Source of the DNA: Phycisphaerales bacterium
GTDB taxonomy: Bacteria > Planctomycetota > Phycisphaerae > Phycisphaerales > UBA1924
Assembly (NCBI GenBank): GCA_016793015.1
Contig: JAEUJD010000192.1
Span: 1-43,185, forward strand
Length of the DNA stretch: 43,185 nucleotides
Direction of reading: 5' to 3'
Shown here piece after piece: positions 1 to 9,069 of the stretch; position 1 is the stretch's first letter; every line of letters begins with the position of its first letter. Position numbers and translations under genes: made by a program. The notes below the pieces were generated by a model. It made no database searches. It was not told the origin of the DNA and was given only the letters and a program-made list of their open reading frames with translations.

Positions 1-2
1 CG

Positions 3-314
3 GTTCTCGCCGGCGTGGTCTGGTCGCTGTTGACGGCGTGGTTCATCGCAACGCTCATCATCTCCTCGAGCGGAAGTTTGTCGGCCGCTCGCGCACTCGG
101 CGACGCGTCGGGATGGATGGCGACCGCGGGCGGTCGCTACGGACTGTTGCCGTTGCCGGCCTTTGTCTTTGGTGCCGGAGGGGCGCTCGTCGCGCGTATC
201 GCCCTCACGGCTCTTCACTCCTGCAAGTTCGCCAACCCTCCGGAAGCAGCTCCGGCCTTTGACTCCGCGCCGGAAGAGCCGCTCAACAACCGGGTCAATC
301 CCCCGGCTCAATAG
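3..314 (+). CDS. C-terminal part of a membrane protein (5' end outside window)
   Basis: The reading frame is open from the window edge and ends at the TAG at 312-314. Codons before the first GTG at 15 still encode hydrophobic residues (VLAGV), so the true start lies upstream. Two hydrophobic stretches, one at the beginning and one around LLPLPAFVFGAGGALVARIA, suggest membrane segments, followed by a short polar tail. I do not recognise the family. The next gene begins 8 bp after the stop, so the two are probably co-transcribed. Confidence 0.55.
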   Translation, partial: VLAGVVWSLLTAWFIATLIISSSGSLSAARALGDASGWMATAGGRYGLLPLPAFVFGAGGALVARIALTALHSCKFANPPEAAPAFDSAPEEPLNNRVNPPAQ

Positions 315-322
315 GATTCGGC

Positions 323-1111
323 CTGGCACAGACCAACCCATCCCTTGAAGCACTGCTTTGCGAGCGCTGCGGCTACGACCTTTCAACTTTCACTTTCGAG
401 GCAGTCTGCCCCGAGTGCGCCATGCCTCTCGCGGCGTCGCTGCCTTCGACGCGTCCGGGAACGGCCTGGCAGCGGGCGTGGAACGGGCGCCTCGCCGGGC
501 TGCCGCTCGCCTGGCTCGTGGCAACCCTGCGCGGTCTGTTCACGCCCGGCAGTCAATTACGCCGCGCATCAATCGTCCCGGATGGTTCGCGAACGCTCCT
601 GACGATCAATCAATGGATCGCGGCAAGCCTGCTCACCTTTCAAAGCGCCTCCGCGTTCTATGCACCGTTCATCAGCCTTTGGCCCGTCGCGGTGCTCCCG
701 TCGCCTGCGGTGCTGCTCGGACCGACCTGGAGGCCGATCTTCATCGCATTGGTTTTTTTGATGTGGATTGCGCTGATCATGGTGCTGACACGCATCGAAC
801 GGGTCGGCATCCATTTCTATTCGCGCCGACGCTCGTGGCGGATCGATTCGGTGCTGTCGCTCGTCGGTACCGCCCACGCATCGGGTGCGTGGATCGCGGC
901 GGCGATTAGCTCCCGCTTGTTTCCGATTGCCCTCGAATCTCTCGCAAACGCGCTGCCGGGTGCAATCGCAGTTCATCTCGCGGCGGTGCGGCTGATTGCG
1001 GGGCCGCTCGGCTTCATTGTGGGCATGATCTGGTTCGAAATGGCAACGTATTTTGGTTTGCGCGCCTGCCGGTTCGGCAATCCGCCGGGTGTTCGCACGC
1101 CGGACGCATAA
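323..1111 (+). CDS. Zinc-ribbon membrane protein of planctomycete type, probable CTG start
   Basis: Hypothetical integral membrane protein of about 262 residues. The frame upstream of the first ATG (422) encodes a clear zinc ribbon, CERCGYDL followed 11 residues later by CPEC, a motif that commonly opens planctomycete membrane proteins, so the ATG at 422 would cut off half of it. The frame is closed by a TGA at 260 and has no ATG, GTG or TTG before 422. The CTG at 323 has an AGGA six bases upstream and is the best candidate start. After the ribbon there are several hydrophobic segments (for example IFIALVFLMWIALIMVL and IAVHLAAVRLIAGPLGFIVGMI), which look like a Yip1-type or similar multi-spanning body. 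Function unknown. Confidence 0.65.
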   Translation: MAQTNPSLEALLCERCGYDLSTFTFEAVCPECAMPLAASLPSTRPGTAWQRAWNGRLAGLPLAWLVATLRGLFTPGSQLRRASIVPDGSRTLLTINQWIAASLLTFQSASAFYAPFISLWPVAVLPSPAVLLGPTWRPIFIALVFLMWIALIMVLTRIERVGIHFYSRRRSWRIDSVLSLVGTAHASGAWIAAAISSRLFPIALESLANALPGAIAVHLAAVRLIAGPLGFIVGMIWFEMATYFGLRACRFGNPPGVRTPDA

Positions 1112-1176
1112 CATTGCCCGGACGGCCGAAGGGATTCGGCAAGGCGCGTCCGCCGAGCGGAATTTCCCGTGACTTC

Positions 1177-2802
1177 ATGGATGCTGTTGACTCCAATTTG
1201 ATTCGGGCTCCAAAAAGCGAGCCCCGTGTGACCCCGACGGTGCCGCTCGATGACCTGGGCACGCCCCAGCCGACGCCCGATCAGGTGGCGACCGGCGCGG
1301 ATGTTGATTCGACGCCCCGTGCGCGCTCCGCGGACACAAACGAGAAACCGCTTGATTCCGGCAAGCCCGCAGTCGACGAGCGCAGCATGGTGCACGTGCT
1401 GCGTCACAAGCACTTCCGCACGTTCTGGTTCGCGGCGTTCGGTTCGTTCGTCGGAAACTGGTTCGAGTTCATCGGGGCGCAGTGGATCGTCGCGGAAAAG
1501 ACCCGCGACACTACTTGGCTTGCCACGCTCGGCGCGGCGCAGTTGCTTCCCACGCTCTTCCTTGGGCTTCTGGGCGGCATCATCGCCGATCGCGTAAACC
1601 GCAAAAAGCTGCTCATGGTGACGCAGTTCGCGATGATGATCATCGCCCTCGGGTTCTTTGTCGTTGTTGGCTGGCACGTGCAGATCTCGCACGCAATCTG
1701 GGGCGACGACACGCACGCGAACAACTTCCTGCTCTATTCGTTCCTCGTGCTCGCCTCGCTGCAAGGGATCACGATCGCATTCAACAACCCCGCCTGGCAG
1801 GTCATGATCCCGAGGCTGGTGCCTCGCGATGAACTGGTTCGCGCGATCACGCTTCAGGGCATTTCGTTCAACACGGCGCGCGCGCTCGGGCCTGCCGCGG
1901 CCGGCGCTCTCCTGGCCTGGGCCGGGGGGGAATGGCTCTTCCTCGTGAACGCCGTCAGCTACATCGGCGTCATGATCGCGGTCACCACCACGCCCGATTC
2001 ACCAGCACCCGCACGCGACGGCAAGCTCAGCGACCTTTCGATGATCGTCTCCGACATCAAGCAGGCTTGCGCCTTCATGTTCAGGAACAAAGGCCCTCGT
2101 GCGGCCCTGTTGGCGCTCATGGTCTTCTCCGTCTTCGGCACGCCCGTCCTCCGCTTCCTGCCCTTGTTTGTCAGCCAGGTCTATCACCTGAAAGAAGAAA
2201 CGTTCGGTCTGCTCACAGGAATCATGGGCGTCGGCGCTGTCGTTGGCGGACTCGCCATGCGCTATATCCCGACGTGGTACCCCAAGCATCACTTCATCCC
2301 AATGTCCGTCTTCCTGGGCGGCGTCTCCATCCTCGCATTCTCGATCGCCACCAACGTCTGGCTCGCCGGCTTTTTCATGTTCTTCGTGGGCATCTTCTGG
2401 ATGTGGTCGTTCAACTCCGCGATGTCGGCGCTCCAGTTGCTCGTCGAGGATTCACTTCGTGGCCGCATCATGGCGGTCTGCAACATGATCTCGCTCGGCT
2501 TCATGCCCATCGGCCCCTACATCGCCAGTTTCGCCGGTGAATGGATCGGCGGAGTCGTCAAGACGCACGACCCTTCGCACTGGCACGACGGCTTTGGAAC
2601 GCAGGCAGGCATCGCCCTCACGGCGATTGTCCTCCTTGCTGCGGGCGTTGTCATGGTCATCTGGCGTACACCCGAAGTGGACGGTCTCAAGGCCGGCGAC
2701 CCGGGATACGACCGCGTACCCGGTTTCTTCCGTGGCCTGACCGCCTCGGCACACCGCCCGATCCCAGCCCCCACTCCCACAACCCCCAACACCCTCCGCT
2801 GA
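1177..2802 (+). CDS. MFS transporter (MFS_3 / EntS-like exporter)
   Basis: Major facilitator superfamily protein of about 541 residues in the inner membrane. It has a polar N-terminal tail of about 75 residues, then 10-12 hydrophobic helices. The segment after the first helix pair, GLLGGIIADRVNRKKLL, is the MFS motif A (GxxADRxxRKK) between TM2 and TM3. Phrases such as FNNPAWQVMIPRLVPRDELVRAITL and FNTARALGPAAAGALL are typical of the MFS_3 family that includes enterobactin exporter EntS. The substrate cannot be read from sequence. The frame is open from a TTG at 1114, but the ATG at 1177 is the more likely start because the preceding residues are low-complexity. The acetyltransferase gene starts 12 bp downstream. 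Confidence 0.85.
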   Translation: MDAVDSNLIRAPKSEPRVTPTVPLDDLGTPQPTPDQVATGADVDSTPRARSADTNEKPLDSGKPAVDERSMVHVLRHKHFRTFWFAAFGSFVGNWFEFIGAQWIVAEKTRDTTWLATLGAAQLLPTLFLGLLGGIIADRVNRKKLLMVTQFAMMIIALGFFVVVGWHVQISHAIWGDDTHANNFLLYSFLVLASLQGITIAFNNPAWQVMIPRLVPRDELVRAITLQGISFNTARALGPAAAGALLAWAGGEWLFLVNAVSYIGVMIAVTTTPDSPAPARDGKLSDLSMIVSDIKQACAFMFRNKGPRAALLALMVFSVFGTPVLRFLPLFVSQVYHLKEETFGLLTGIMGVGAVVGGLAMRYIPTWYPKHHFIPMSVFLGGVSILAFSIATNVWLAGFFMFFVGIFWMWSFNSAMSALQLLVEDSLRGRIMAVCNMISLGFMPIGPYIASFAGEWIGGVVKTHDPSHWHDGFGTQAGIALTAIVLLAAGVVMVIWRTPEVDGLKAGDPGYDRVPGFFRGLTASAHRPIPAPTPTTPNTLR

Positions 2803-2814
2803 CGGATCAACCAC

Positions 2815-3345
2815 ATGCTCATCCGAGGCGTGAAAGACTCCGACTTTGAAGCGATCGCTTCGCTCACCAACTACTTCATCCGTGAAACCGTGATCCACTT
2901 CGGAACGGTCGAGATAACAGCGGAGGAAATGCGCGAGCAGTGGAAGCCGACCCGCGATCGGTACCCGTTCCTCGTCTGCGATATCGATGGCCGATTCGCC
3001 GGATACTGCAAGGCCTACACCTGGCGTTCGCGCGAGGCGTATCAGTGGACCCCAGAGTGCGGGGTCTACGTCGAGGATTGGGCACGGCGCAGAGGTGTTG
3101 CACGTGCGCTCTACACAAACCTCTTCGAGGTCCTGGCCTCGCACGGCTTCCACTCCGTCGTCGCCGGGATCGCACTTCCAAATGAGGCGAGCGTAAAACT
3201 TCACGAAAGCCTCGGCTTCGTCGCCGCGGGAGTTGTGCGCGACGCGGGCTGGAAATGCGGCCGATGGAACGATGTCGGTTTCTGGCAGCGATTACTTCAA
3301 CCCGGAAATCAGGCTCCCCAGCCGCTGCGCTCGACCCCCACCTGA
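2815..3345 (+). CDS. GNAT-family N-acetyltransferase, phosphinothricin acetyltransferase-like
   Basis: Cytoplasmic acetyl-CoA-dependent N-acetyltransferase of 176 residues, the usual length for the Pat/MnaT subgroup. The N-terminus IRGVKDSDFEAIASLTNYF..T matches the PAT pattern. Motif A, with the acetyl-CoA pyrophosphate loop, is seen at about residues 83-99 (VYVEDWARRRGVARALY, an RRGVA version of Q/RxxGxG/A). Motif B follows as LHESLGFVAAGVVRDAGWK, and FWQRLL closes the domain. Homologues acetylate methionine sulfone, phosphinothricin or similar amino-acid amines; the substrate here is unknown. It starts 12 bp after the MFS gene, which suggests one operon. Confidence 0.85.
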   Translation: MLIRGVKDSDFEAIASLTNYFIRETVIHFGTVEITAEEMREQWKPTRDRYPFLVCDIDGRFAGYCKAYTWRSREAYQWTPECGVYVEDWARRRGVARALYTNLFEVLASHGFHSVVAGIALPNEASVKLHESLGFVAAGVVRDAGWKCGRWNDVGFWQRLLQPGNQAPQPLRSTPT

Positions 3346-3427
3346 TGCCTTGATGCCTCCTGCCTCGTGCCTTCTTTTCCTTCACACCCTCCGATCTTTC
3401 CCCTCTCCCCAACGTAAAGTTCCAGAC

Positions 3428-4744
3428 ATGCAACCCCGCCATCCCACCCGTCAGGTGACCATCGGTGACTCCCGCGTCGGCTACATCAAGATCGGTGGCG
3501 GCCTTCCGGATCGCGCCGGCAACCCCACCACTATCGCTCCGGTCAGCGTCCAGACCATGACTTCCGGCTACACGTACGACATCGATAAGTGCGTCGCCGA
3601 GATTCAGAAACTCTCGAGCGCTGGCGCCGACATCGTCCGCGTTGCCGTGCCGGAAAAGAAGGACACCGACGCCCTCAAGGAAATCATCCCGCGGGTCAAC
3701 GTCCCGATCGTGGCCGACGTTCACTTCCACTTCCAGCGCGCGCTCGAAGCCGTTGAAGCCGGCATCCACAAGATCCGCCTCAATCCCGGCAACATCACCG
3801 ACCGCTCGCAAGTGATCGACGTCATCCAGGCCTGCAAAGCCAGGAAGATCCCGATCCGCGTTGGCGTGAACGAAGGCTCGATCATCGAGCGCAAGGACAA
3901 GCAGAAGCGCCAGAAGGAACTCGGTGCCGTCTTCGGCGAGCACAAGCACGGCTACCTGCTCGCGATCATGATCGCCAAACTCGAAGAATACCTCGACATC
4001 TTCTACGAGCAGGACTTCCACGACATCGTCATCAGCGCGAAGTCGATGGATGCCTCGCTCGTCATCGACGCCTACACCGAAATCTCCAAACGCTTCGATC
4101 ACCCGCTGCACCTGGGCGTCACGCATGCCGGGCCCAAAGAAACCGGCACCATCCGCTCCGTCGTCGCCCTCGGCGGCATGCTCATCAACGGCATCGGCGA
4201 CACCATCCGCATCTCCTACGCCAACGACCCGATCTACGAAGTGCAGGACGGGCTTGAACTCCTCTACTGCCTCGGCCTCCGCGAGCGCATCGGAGTCGAT
4301 CTCATCGCCTGTCCCACCTGCGGCCGCATCCAGGTCGATCTCTTCACGCTCATTCAGGATGTCCGCAAAGCCCTCGCGGCAAAGGTCACCGTCCCGATGA
4401 AGGTCGCCGTCATGGGCTGCATCGTGAACGGACCGGGCGAAGCCGAAGGGGCCGATGTCGCGGTCTTCGCGGGAGACCGGCGGGGCATCATCTACGTGCA
4501 GGGTGAAAAAGTTGCGAACGTACCTGAAGAGGAAATCCTGGGGCGCTTGCTGAAAGAGTGCCTGGGCTTCCAGGAACTCGTACAGCGGGGCAAGGCGAAA
4601 CTGGGCGACAAGAAGGTCTCAATCGTGCCGCCGGATCCGATGGGCGAACTGGGAAGCGGGTGGGAGAAGATGGCCGCGGAAAAGATCCACGGCAAGCCCC
4701 AAACTCAGTCGCAACCGGCGAAACTGACGGTTAGTCGTTCCTAA
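3428..4744 (+). CDS. ispG: 4-hydroxy-3-methylbut-2-enyl-diphosphate synthase (IspG/GcpE)
   Basis: Penultimate enzyme of the MEP isoprenoid pathway: it reductively converts MEcPP to HMBPP using a [4Fe-4S] cluster. The 438-residue protein has the N-terminal TIM-barrel signatures VSVQTMTSGYT, ADIVRVAVP, IVADVHFH and KIRLNPGNI. The cluster ligands are in the C-terminal domain: Cys295 and Cys298 (CPTC) and Cys331 (MGCIVNGPGEA). This is the compact two-domain form without the extra central domain of plant enzymes. The frame stays open upstream to 3233, but the ATG at 3428 gives the conventional start and avoids overlapping the acetyltransferase. The hydrolase gene begins 9 bp after its stop. Confidence 0.95.
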   Translation: MQPRHPTRQVTIGDSRVGYIKIGGGLPDRAGNPTTIAPVSVQTMTSGYTYDIDKCVAEIQKLSSAGADIVRVAVPEKKDTDALKEIIPRVNVPIVADVHFHFQRALEAVEAGIHKIRLNPGNITDRSQVIDVIQACKARKIPIRVGVNEGSIIERKDKQKRQKELGAVFGEHKHGYLLAIMIAKLEEYLDIFYEQDFHDIVISAKSMDASLVIDAYTEISKRFDHPLHLGVTHAGPKETGTIRSVVALGGMLINGIGDTIRISYANDPIYEVQDGLELLYCLGLRERIGVDLIACPTCGRIQVDLFTLIQDVRKALAAKVTVPMKVAVMGCIVNGPGEAEGADVAVFAGDRRGIIYVQGEKVANVPEEEILGRLLKECLGFQELVQRGKAKLGDKKVSIVPPDPMGELGSGWEKMAAEKIHGKPQTQSQPAKLTVSRS

Positions 4745-4753
4745 CAAGTTGGC

Positions 4754-5644
4754 GTGAGACAAGCACCCTTTACCGCGTCCATTCGATTTCACCCGGTTGA
4801 GTCAGTTTCGGAATCGATGACAGGTCCATTTCAAAAGCTCCGACTCGCGGCGTGCCACATTCTCGGCCGCCCGATCGCGTGGCCATGTCGCTTCACGTTC
4901 GGCCCGGAGAATCCCGCGTTCAATCACGCGAGCGAGGCGCTGAAGGCCAAGGCCCTTGAACTCTCGGCAAATCCCAGGCCGCTCGCGCGTCCTGTGCTCG
5001 TCTTCAGCGGATATCGCGTCCCCGGCATCTTCGGCGGACAACTCGCGACCAACCTTGCCCGATTGACGAGCGGACGAACGGAAGATTTTCGCATGTTCGC
5101 GTATCCGTTCGATGGCGATATTGAGCCGCTGGTGAACCGGCTGGCCAGACAGGTCGGTCGCGAGTTCGGACTAGATGCGTCGGACGATTCCACCAATGCC
5201 GTGGATGTTGTCGGCATCAGCATGGGGGGAATCATCGGCCGCCTTGCCGCGGCACGCGCTCGAACGCGGCCCCCCGGCGTCCCCCGCATCAATATCCGCA
5301 ATCTGTTCACGATCGCCACGCCCCATCGCGGCGCGCGCCTTGCGCTCAAGATTCACATCGATCGCGCCGCGACCGACATGCAGCCGAATTCGCCGTTCCT
5401 CGCGAAGCTTGATGACTACGCCAAGAGCGACGACTACACGCTCATCCCCTACGCAACGCTGAACGACATCACCGTCGGTGCGACCAACTGCAGCCCGCAC
5501 GGCGCACACCCAATCTGGGTTCGGGGCACGCGCCGCTTCGCGCACACGACCATCACCATGCACCCCGCGATCGCGCTCGATATCGCGCTGCGTCTGCGGG
5601 GAGAATCGCCTCTCGGTTCTCCATCACAAATCCCGCAGCACTAG
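4754..5644 (+). CDS. Alpha/beta-hydrolase (lipase/esterase-like)
   Basis: Predicted serine hydrolase of 296 residues. The nucleophile elbow VVGISMGGIIGRLAA places Ser156 in GxSxG. PVLVFSGYRVPG resembles the oxyanion-hole strand-loop of triacylglycerol lipases, and IATPHRGA is the common strand after the elbow in lipase_2/PGAP1-like folds. A late His (HTTITMHP) could complete the triad. The GTG at 4754, 9 bp after ispG, is the longest start; an in-frame ATG at 4817 is the alternative. No signal peptide is evident. Substrate unknown. Its stop TAG abuts the stop of the convergent gene with no bases between. Confidence 0.75.
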   Translation: MRQAPFTASIRFHPVESVSESMTGPFQKLRLAACHILGRPIAWPCRFTFGPENPAFNHASEALKAKALELSANPRPLARPVLVFSGYRVPGIFGGQLATNLARLTSGRTEDFRMFAYPFDGDIEPLVNRLARQVGREFGLDASDDSTNAVDVVGISMGGIIGRLAAARARTRPPGVPRINIRNLFTIATPHRGARLALKIHIDRAATDMQPNSPFLAKLDDYAKSDDYTLIPYATLNDITVGATNCSPHGAHPIWVRGTRRFAHTTITMHPAIALDIALRLRGESPLGSPSQIPQH

Positions 5645-6082
5645 TCATCCCGCGAGCCGCTGCCTCAGCCGGTGCAGGGATTCCTTGTTCACCGCCGTGC
5701 CCGCCCGCGCTGCCGCCCGCTCAAAGACCGACGGGCAGAGGATCATGGTGACCGGCGTGATCGCCTCTTCGCCGCTCGCCAGCTGCTTCAGCAATCGCTG
5801 GTCCGCTGCCGTCAGTTTCAGGCCGCGGCACATGGTCACAAACACCGCGGATGAACGAACCGATCTCGCGGATCTCGAACTCGTCCAGCGCCAGACAACG
5901 GCTGCCACCAGCGCGGTGCCGATCGCAACCGAAACCCACAGCAGCAGCGTCACGAAGTCAAAGCCCGCATCGGGCGGAAGGGAGGCGCCCGGGAGTCCGA
6001 CCAGTGTCGGCGGCGCGTTCTGGGCTCGGGCGCACGAAGCGAAGCAGAGCAGGCAAGCGATTGTGCGCTTCGTGCCCTTCAT
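5645..6082 (-). CDS. Small membrane protein, function unknown
   Basis: The ATG at 6082 overlaps the TGA of the HEAT-repeat gene by four bases (ATGA), so the two are translationally coupled. The 145-residue product has an N-terminal hydrophobic signal (TIACLLCFASCARA), a short extracytoplasmic stretch with PPTLVGLPGASLPPDAG, one transmembrane segment (VTLLLWVSVAIGTALVAAVVW), then a basic cytoplasmic tail ending in a helical region with a leucine-rich LKLTAADQRLLKQLA. I recognise no family. The coupling suggests it works with, or anchors, the HEAT-repeat protein. Confidence 0.65.
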   Translation of the reverse strand: MKGTKRTIACLLCFASCARAQNAPPTLVGLPGASLPPDAGFDFVTLLLWVSVAIGTALVAAVVWRWTSSRSARSVRSSAVFVTMCRGLKLTAADQRLLKQLASGEEAITPVTMILCPSVFERAAARAGTAVNKESLHRLRQRLAG

Positions 6083-8265
6083 GCGGCGCTCCCGACCGAA
6101 GCGGGCATGGTGCCGCCCCGCACAGATTCTTCCCCCGCGCGAGCGAGCGCCAGTCTGCACCGCACGCGTACACGCGGTTCCATGTCGGTGAGCGCGAGTG
6201 TGCGCAATCGCGACACCATGGCCGGCCAGAGCTTGAGCTCGCGGAGCGATCGCCCGCGCACGCCCGGCAGCGTGCGGTCCGCGACCCACGCGCCCGCCAG
6301 CCGGTGCAGCGGGCGCGAGTCTTCCAGCATCTTCAGCAGTTGCTCGCCGACGATGTTCCCGTGCGCATCGGTGCCCCCGCGCACGCCCAGCAAATCAAGC
6401 CCGCGCACCGCCGATCCACGCACGCGATGCCACGAATCTTCCTTGAATTCAAGCAGCGTGGAGGTCAATTCCCCGGCGTTCGCGTCCACTCCGTCGCGTG
6501 CGCGGATCACCAGCGCATCGAGCGCATTGGCCCGCACCCGCTGATCGGAAGACGCCGACGATTCCCGCAGCAGTTTCAGCGGCTCGGCACCGGGGAAATC
6601 GCGGAGCGCCGCGACCGCCGTCGCGAGGCCGCGCGCGGGCCGCGTAGACGAACCCGGCTCGCGCAGCAACCGGCGGATCTCCGCAAGCACCGGATCACGG
6701 AGCTCGATGACCACGCCCAGTTTTCTTGCAAGCTGCAGCGCAAACGAGCGGGCATCTTCGCTCTCGGCGAGCATCGCACGCAGTCGCTCGATTACCCACG
6801 CGCGGTCGGCTTCGAGAGCACGCTTGAACGCGATACGCGCTCCTGCGCCGAGCATCGTTTCACGCACGCCCGTATCGCACAGCAGTTCCAGATCCGACGA
6901 CGCCAGCCTGCGCACCTGGTCGTGAGGCGAACGCAGCAGCACACGGAGGCGCTTGCGTTCCTCTTCGACCCGCTCCGACCCCGGCGAGCGTGCCGCATCC
7001 GGAATCGCGCCGAGCGAACGCCGAAGCGATGAAGAACGCGCGATGTCCGCATCGGCATCGAAGCAGAAGTCCCCGAGCATGCGGCTCGAGCACGCGATCG
7101 ATGCCGCGAGGCGCGCGATCGGTGCGGGATCACTCAGCAAAGTCTCGCAAACCGCGTCACGCGCCGCCGGAGCGATCCCGATGGACCGCGCCAGCGATGC
7201 GACGCCCACTCGGGCATCCGTCGAAAGCCTTTCGGTAATCTCCGGCACCGGCAGAAGCCCGGCCTTGGCGACCTGCTTCGCGCCCCGTTCGGCCTGCTTC
7301 AGCTTCACCAATCTCGACGGATTCAGCATCAGGTGCCACGATGAGAGCAACGCCTCATGCTCATCCAGCGTGCGGGCGGCCAGCACCCGATCTGCCGCGG
7401 CACCCGAAATCGCCGTCGTCCCCAGCCACTGCCAGGCCCGGAGCCTTGAAAGCGGCGAGGAATCACGCCGGAGCAGGCCCCGTAAAAACGAGTGCGAAGA
7501 CTGCTCCCGATCGTTCACCCACCGAGCCAGCGGCCCGTGCCCCCGCACAACCGGCGGATCGAGGAGTAAAAGGGCACCCCAAAGCACCCCCTCGCGTCGA
7601 TGAACAGCCATCGTGCGAATCGCCGAAGCGATGTGCCCGCACACCTTGTCTTTGTCTTCAGATCCCCATTGGGCGCGCACACGGGCCGCTTCCTCATATT
7701 CCGCAACGCTCGCGTGGTCGGACCAGGCCGCGAGGCTCGGGTCGCTGGCGACAAGCGCGAGGAAGCAAAGCGCGCCCTGCGCAGCCGTCGCAACCTGATC
7801 ATCCTGATCGCCCAGCAGTTCGCAGGCGATCGCGCCCAGGCTCGCATCGCCTGCGCCGCGCGCGAGTTCGGCAACCGAGCGCCGCGTCTTCGCGCTCTCA
7901 TCGGTTGCCAGTGTTCCGATCACAGAACTCCAGCGTCCTTTGCCGGTAACGGAGGCGATTGCTCTCACTTCGGCCGGCAAAACAGCCCAATTTCGAACGA
8001 GCGCGCTCAATCCTTTGGCCGGATTCGAGCGCCTCTCGCCGTGCACCAGTTCAAAAAGTCGTTGAATCGATCGCGCCAAAAACGAACCGCTCGGAGAATT
8101 CTCCGAATAGTCCGCTGCGCATTCGACAAGTGCGAGACCGAGATGCAGTGCCTCCGAAGGGGATGCAACCGGAAGTGCGTCGGACAACAACTCGACCTTC
8201 GTAGAGACAGACAGCCGCTGGAGTTGCGCAAGCGAACGAGGAATTTGTCCGGAGGGGCTTGACAC
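6079..8265 (-). CDS. HEAT-repeat protein
   Basis: A 728-residue, almost wholly alpha-helical protein from a GTG start at 8265. Repeated pairs of helices with the pattern DxxxxVRxxAxxxL are visible throughout, for example SPHDQVRRLASSDLELL, SSDQRVRANALDALVIR, DSWHRVRGSAVRGLDLL and MEPRVRVRCRLALARAG, which is typical of HEAT/PBS-lyase type solenoids. Such proteins act as scaffolds; no enzymatic motif is visible. There is no convincing signal peptide. It is the first gene of a two-gene unit with the coupled membrane protein. Confidence 0.7.
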   Translation of the reverse strand: MSSPSGQIPRSLAQLQRLSVSTKVELLSDALPVASPSEALHLGLALVECAADYSENSPSGSFLARSIQRLFELVHGERRSNPAKGLSALVRNWAVLPAEVRAIASVTGKGRWSSVIGTLATDESAKTRRSVAELARGAGDASLGAIACELLGDQDDQVATAAQGALCFLALVASDPSLAAWSDHASVAEYEEAARVRAQWGSEDKDKVCGHIASAIRTMAVHRREGVLWGALLLLDPPVVRGHGPLARWVNDREQSSHSFLRGLLRRDSSPLSRLRAWQWLGTTAISGAAADRVLAARTLDEHEALLSSWHLMLNPSRLVKLKQAERGAKQVAKAGLLPVPEITERLSTDARVGVASLARSIGIAPAARDAVCETLLSDPAPIARLAASIACSSRMLGDFCFDADADIARSSSLRRSLGAIPDAARSPGSERVEEERKRLRVLLRSPHDQVRRLASSDLELLCDTGVRETMLGAGARIAFKRALEADRAWVIERLRAMLAESEDARSFALQLARKLGVVIELRDPVLAEIRRLLREPGSSTRPARGLATAVAALRDFPGAEPLKLLRESSASSDQRVRANALDALVIRARDGVDANAGELTSTLLEFKEDSWHRVRGSAVRGLDLLGVRGGTDAHGNIVGEQLLKMLEDSRPLHRLAGAWVADRTLPGVRGRSLRELKLWPAMVSRLRTLALTDMEPRVRVRCRLALARAGEESVRGGTMPASVGSAA

Positions 8266-8429
8266 TGCCTTTATGCTTTACTCAGTTGCGGGTTTCGTTC
8301 GGACTTTGGCGCGGGAATCATCTAGATCTAGTATCGGCTGGGAGGCAGCCGCCAGATGTAGGAAGGAAAGCCTTGGCACGGCACATACTCTTCACTGTCT
8401 CTTAACGATTCACCCCTTGATACCTGTTG

Positions 8430-8530
8430 GTACCAAAGATCGGCCGACTCGTGCCTTTTTCGTGCAAGACCCAAATGGGCGATTGATAGAAATCCGGGAT
8501 TCGACACCATGGGGACCCCAGCACAGATGA
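8430..8530 (+). pseudogene. Possible remnant of a VOC (glyoxalase/dioxygenase fold) protein
   Basis: The frame at 8430-8530 reads RAFFVQDPNGRLIEIRDSTPWG, close to the last beta strands of VOC-fold proteins (F.xDPxGxxIEI, where the Glu is a metal ligand). The open frame before it (from 8273) does not look like the rest of a VOC domain, and it runs into the start of the next gene. The surrounding 8280-8480 looks less GC-rich than its neighbours. I read it as a decayed fragment, but a chance match or a short real gene remains possible. Confidence 0.3.
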
Positions 8531-9069
8531 ACTTTCAACCCAAGCTTCACGGGCTTCAGGCGTTCCAAACCACGATTTACGGGCGGGCGCTCCACCCCGA
8601 ACTCTTCCAACTGAAGGATCGGAATGTGCTCAAGCACGCCGGTCTCGAATTGGAAGCGTGGCTGATGCCGGGGGGGCACCTGCTCCGTCTCCAGTCCGGC
8701 ACGAGTTGCCTTTGCGAATTGCTGCTTGATCAGGAAAAAGCGGCGCCCGAGGGCGGCAAGGTGCATTCGTTCCTGTGTGCCGCGGAGCACGACTACGAAC
8801 GCTCATTCGATGCCGCCGGCGTGCACTACATCCACAGCATTCAGACCGAAACGCTGTCGGAAACGCTGTTCGACGCGACCCTGGAGGAAATGCGTCTCCA
8901 CGCCAAAGAAATGAAATCGCTGATCTACGAGTGGACGGACGGGACCGGCCGCTGCCTCAGCGCCGTCGACATGCAACGCCACGCCCGCGAACTGCACGCC
9001 CAGAGTTACCACCTCATTGCGTCCGGCGGCGTCATCGTCCGAACGCAAACCATCTTCGAAGCCCTCTGA
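8509..9069 (+). CDS. DUF2617-type protein, function unknown
   Basis: A 186-residue cytoplasmic protein that resembles DUF2617, a family known mainly from planctomycetes. Recognisable features are the N-terminal LHGLQAFQTTIYGRALHPELF, the central LMPGGHLLRL, CELLLDQE and the conserved EHDYERSFDAAGVHYIHSIQTETLSE. There is no signal peptide or transmembrane segment. The ATG at 8527 is an equally plausible start. No partner is evident; a 352-bp gap separates it from ileS. Confidence 0.65.
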   Translation: MGTPAQMNFQPKLHGLQAFQTTIYGRALHPELFQLKDRNVLKHAGLELEAWLMPGGHLLRLQSGTSCLCELLLDQEKAAPEGGKVHSFLCAAEHDYERSFDAAGVHYIHSIQTETLSETLFDATLEEMRLHAKEMKSLIYEWTDGTGRCLSAVDMQRHARELHAQSYHLIASGGVIVRTQTIFEAL

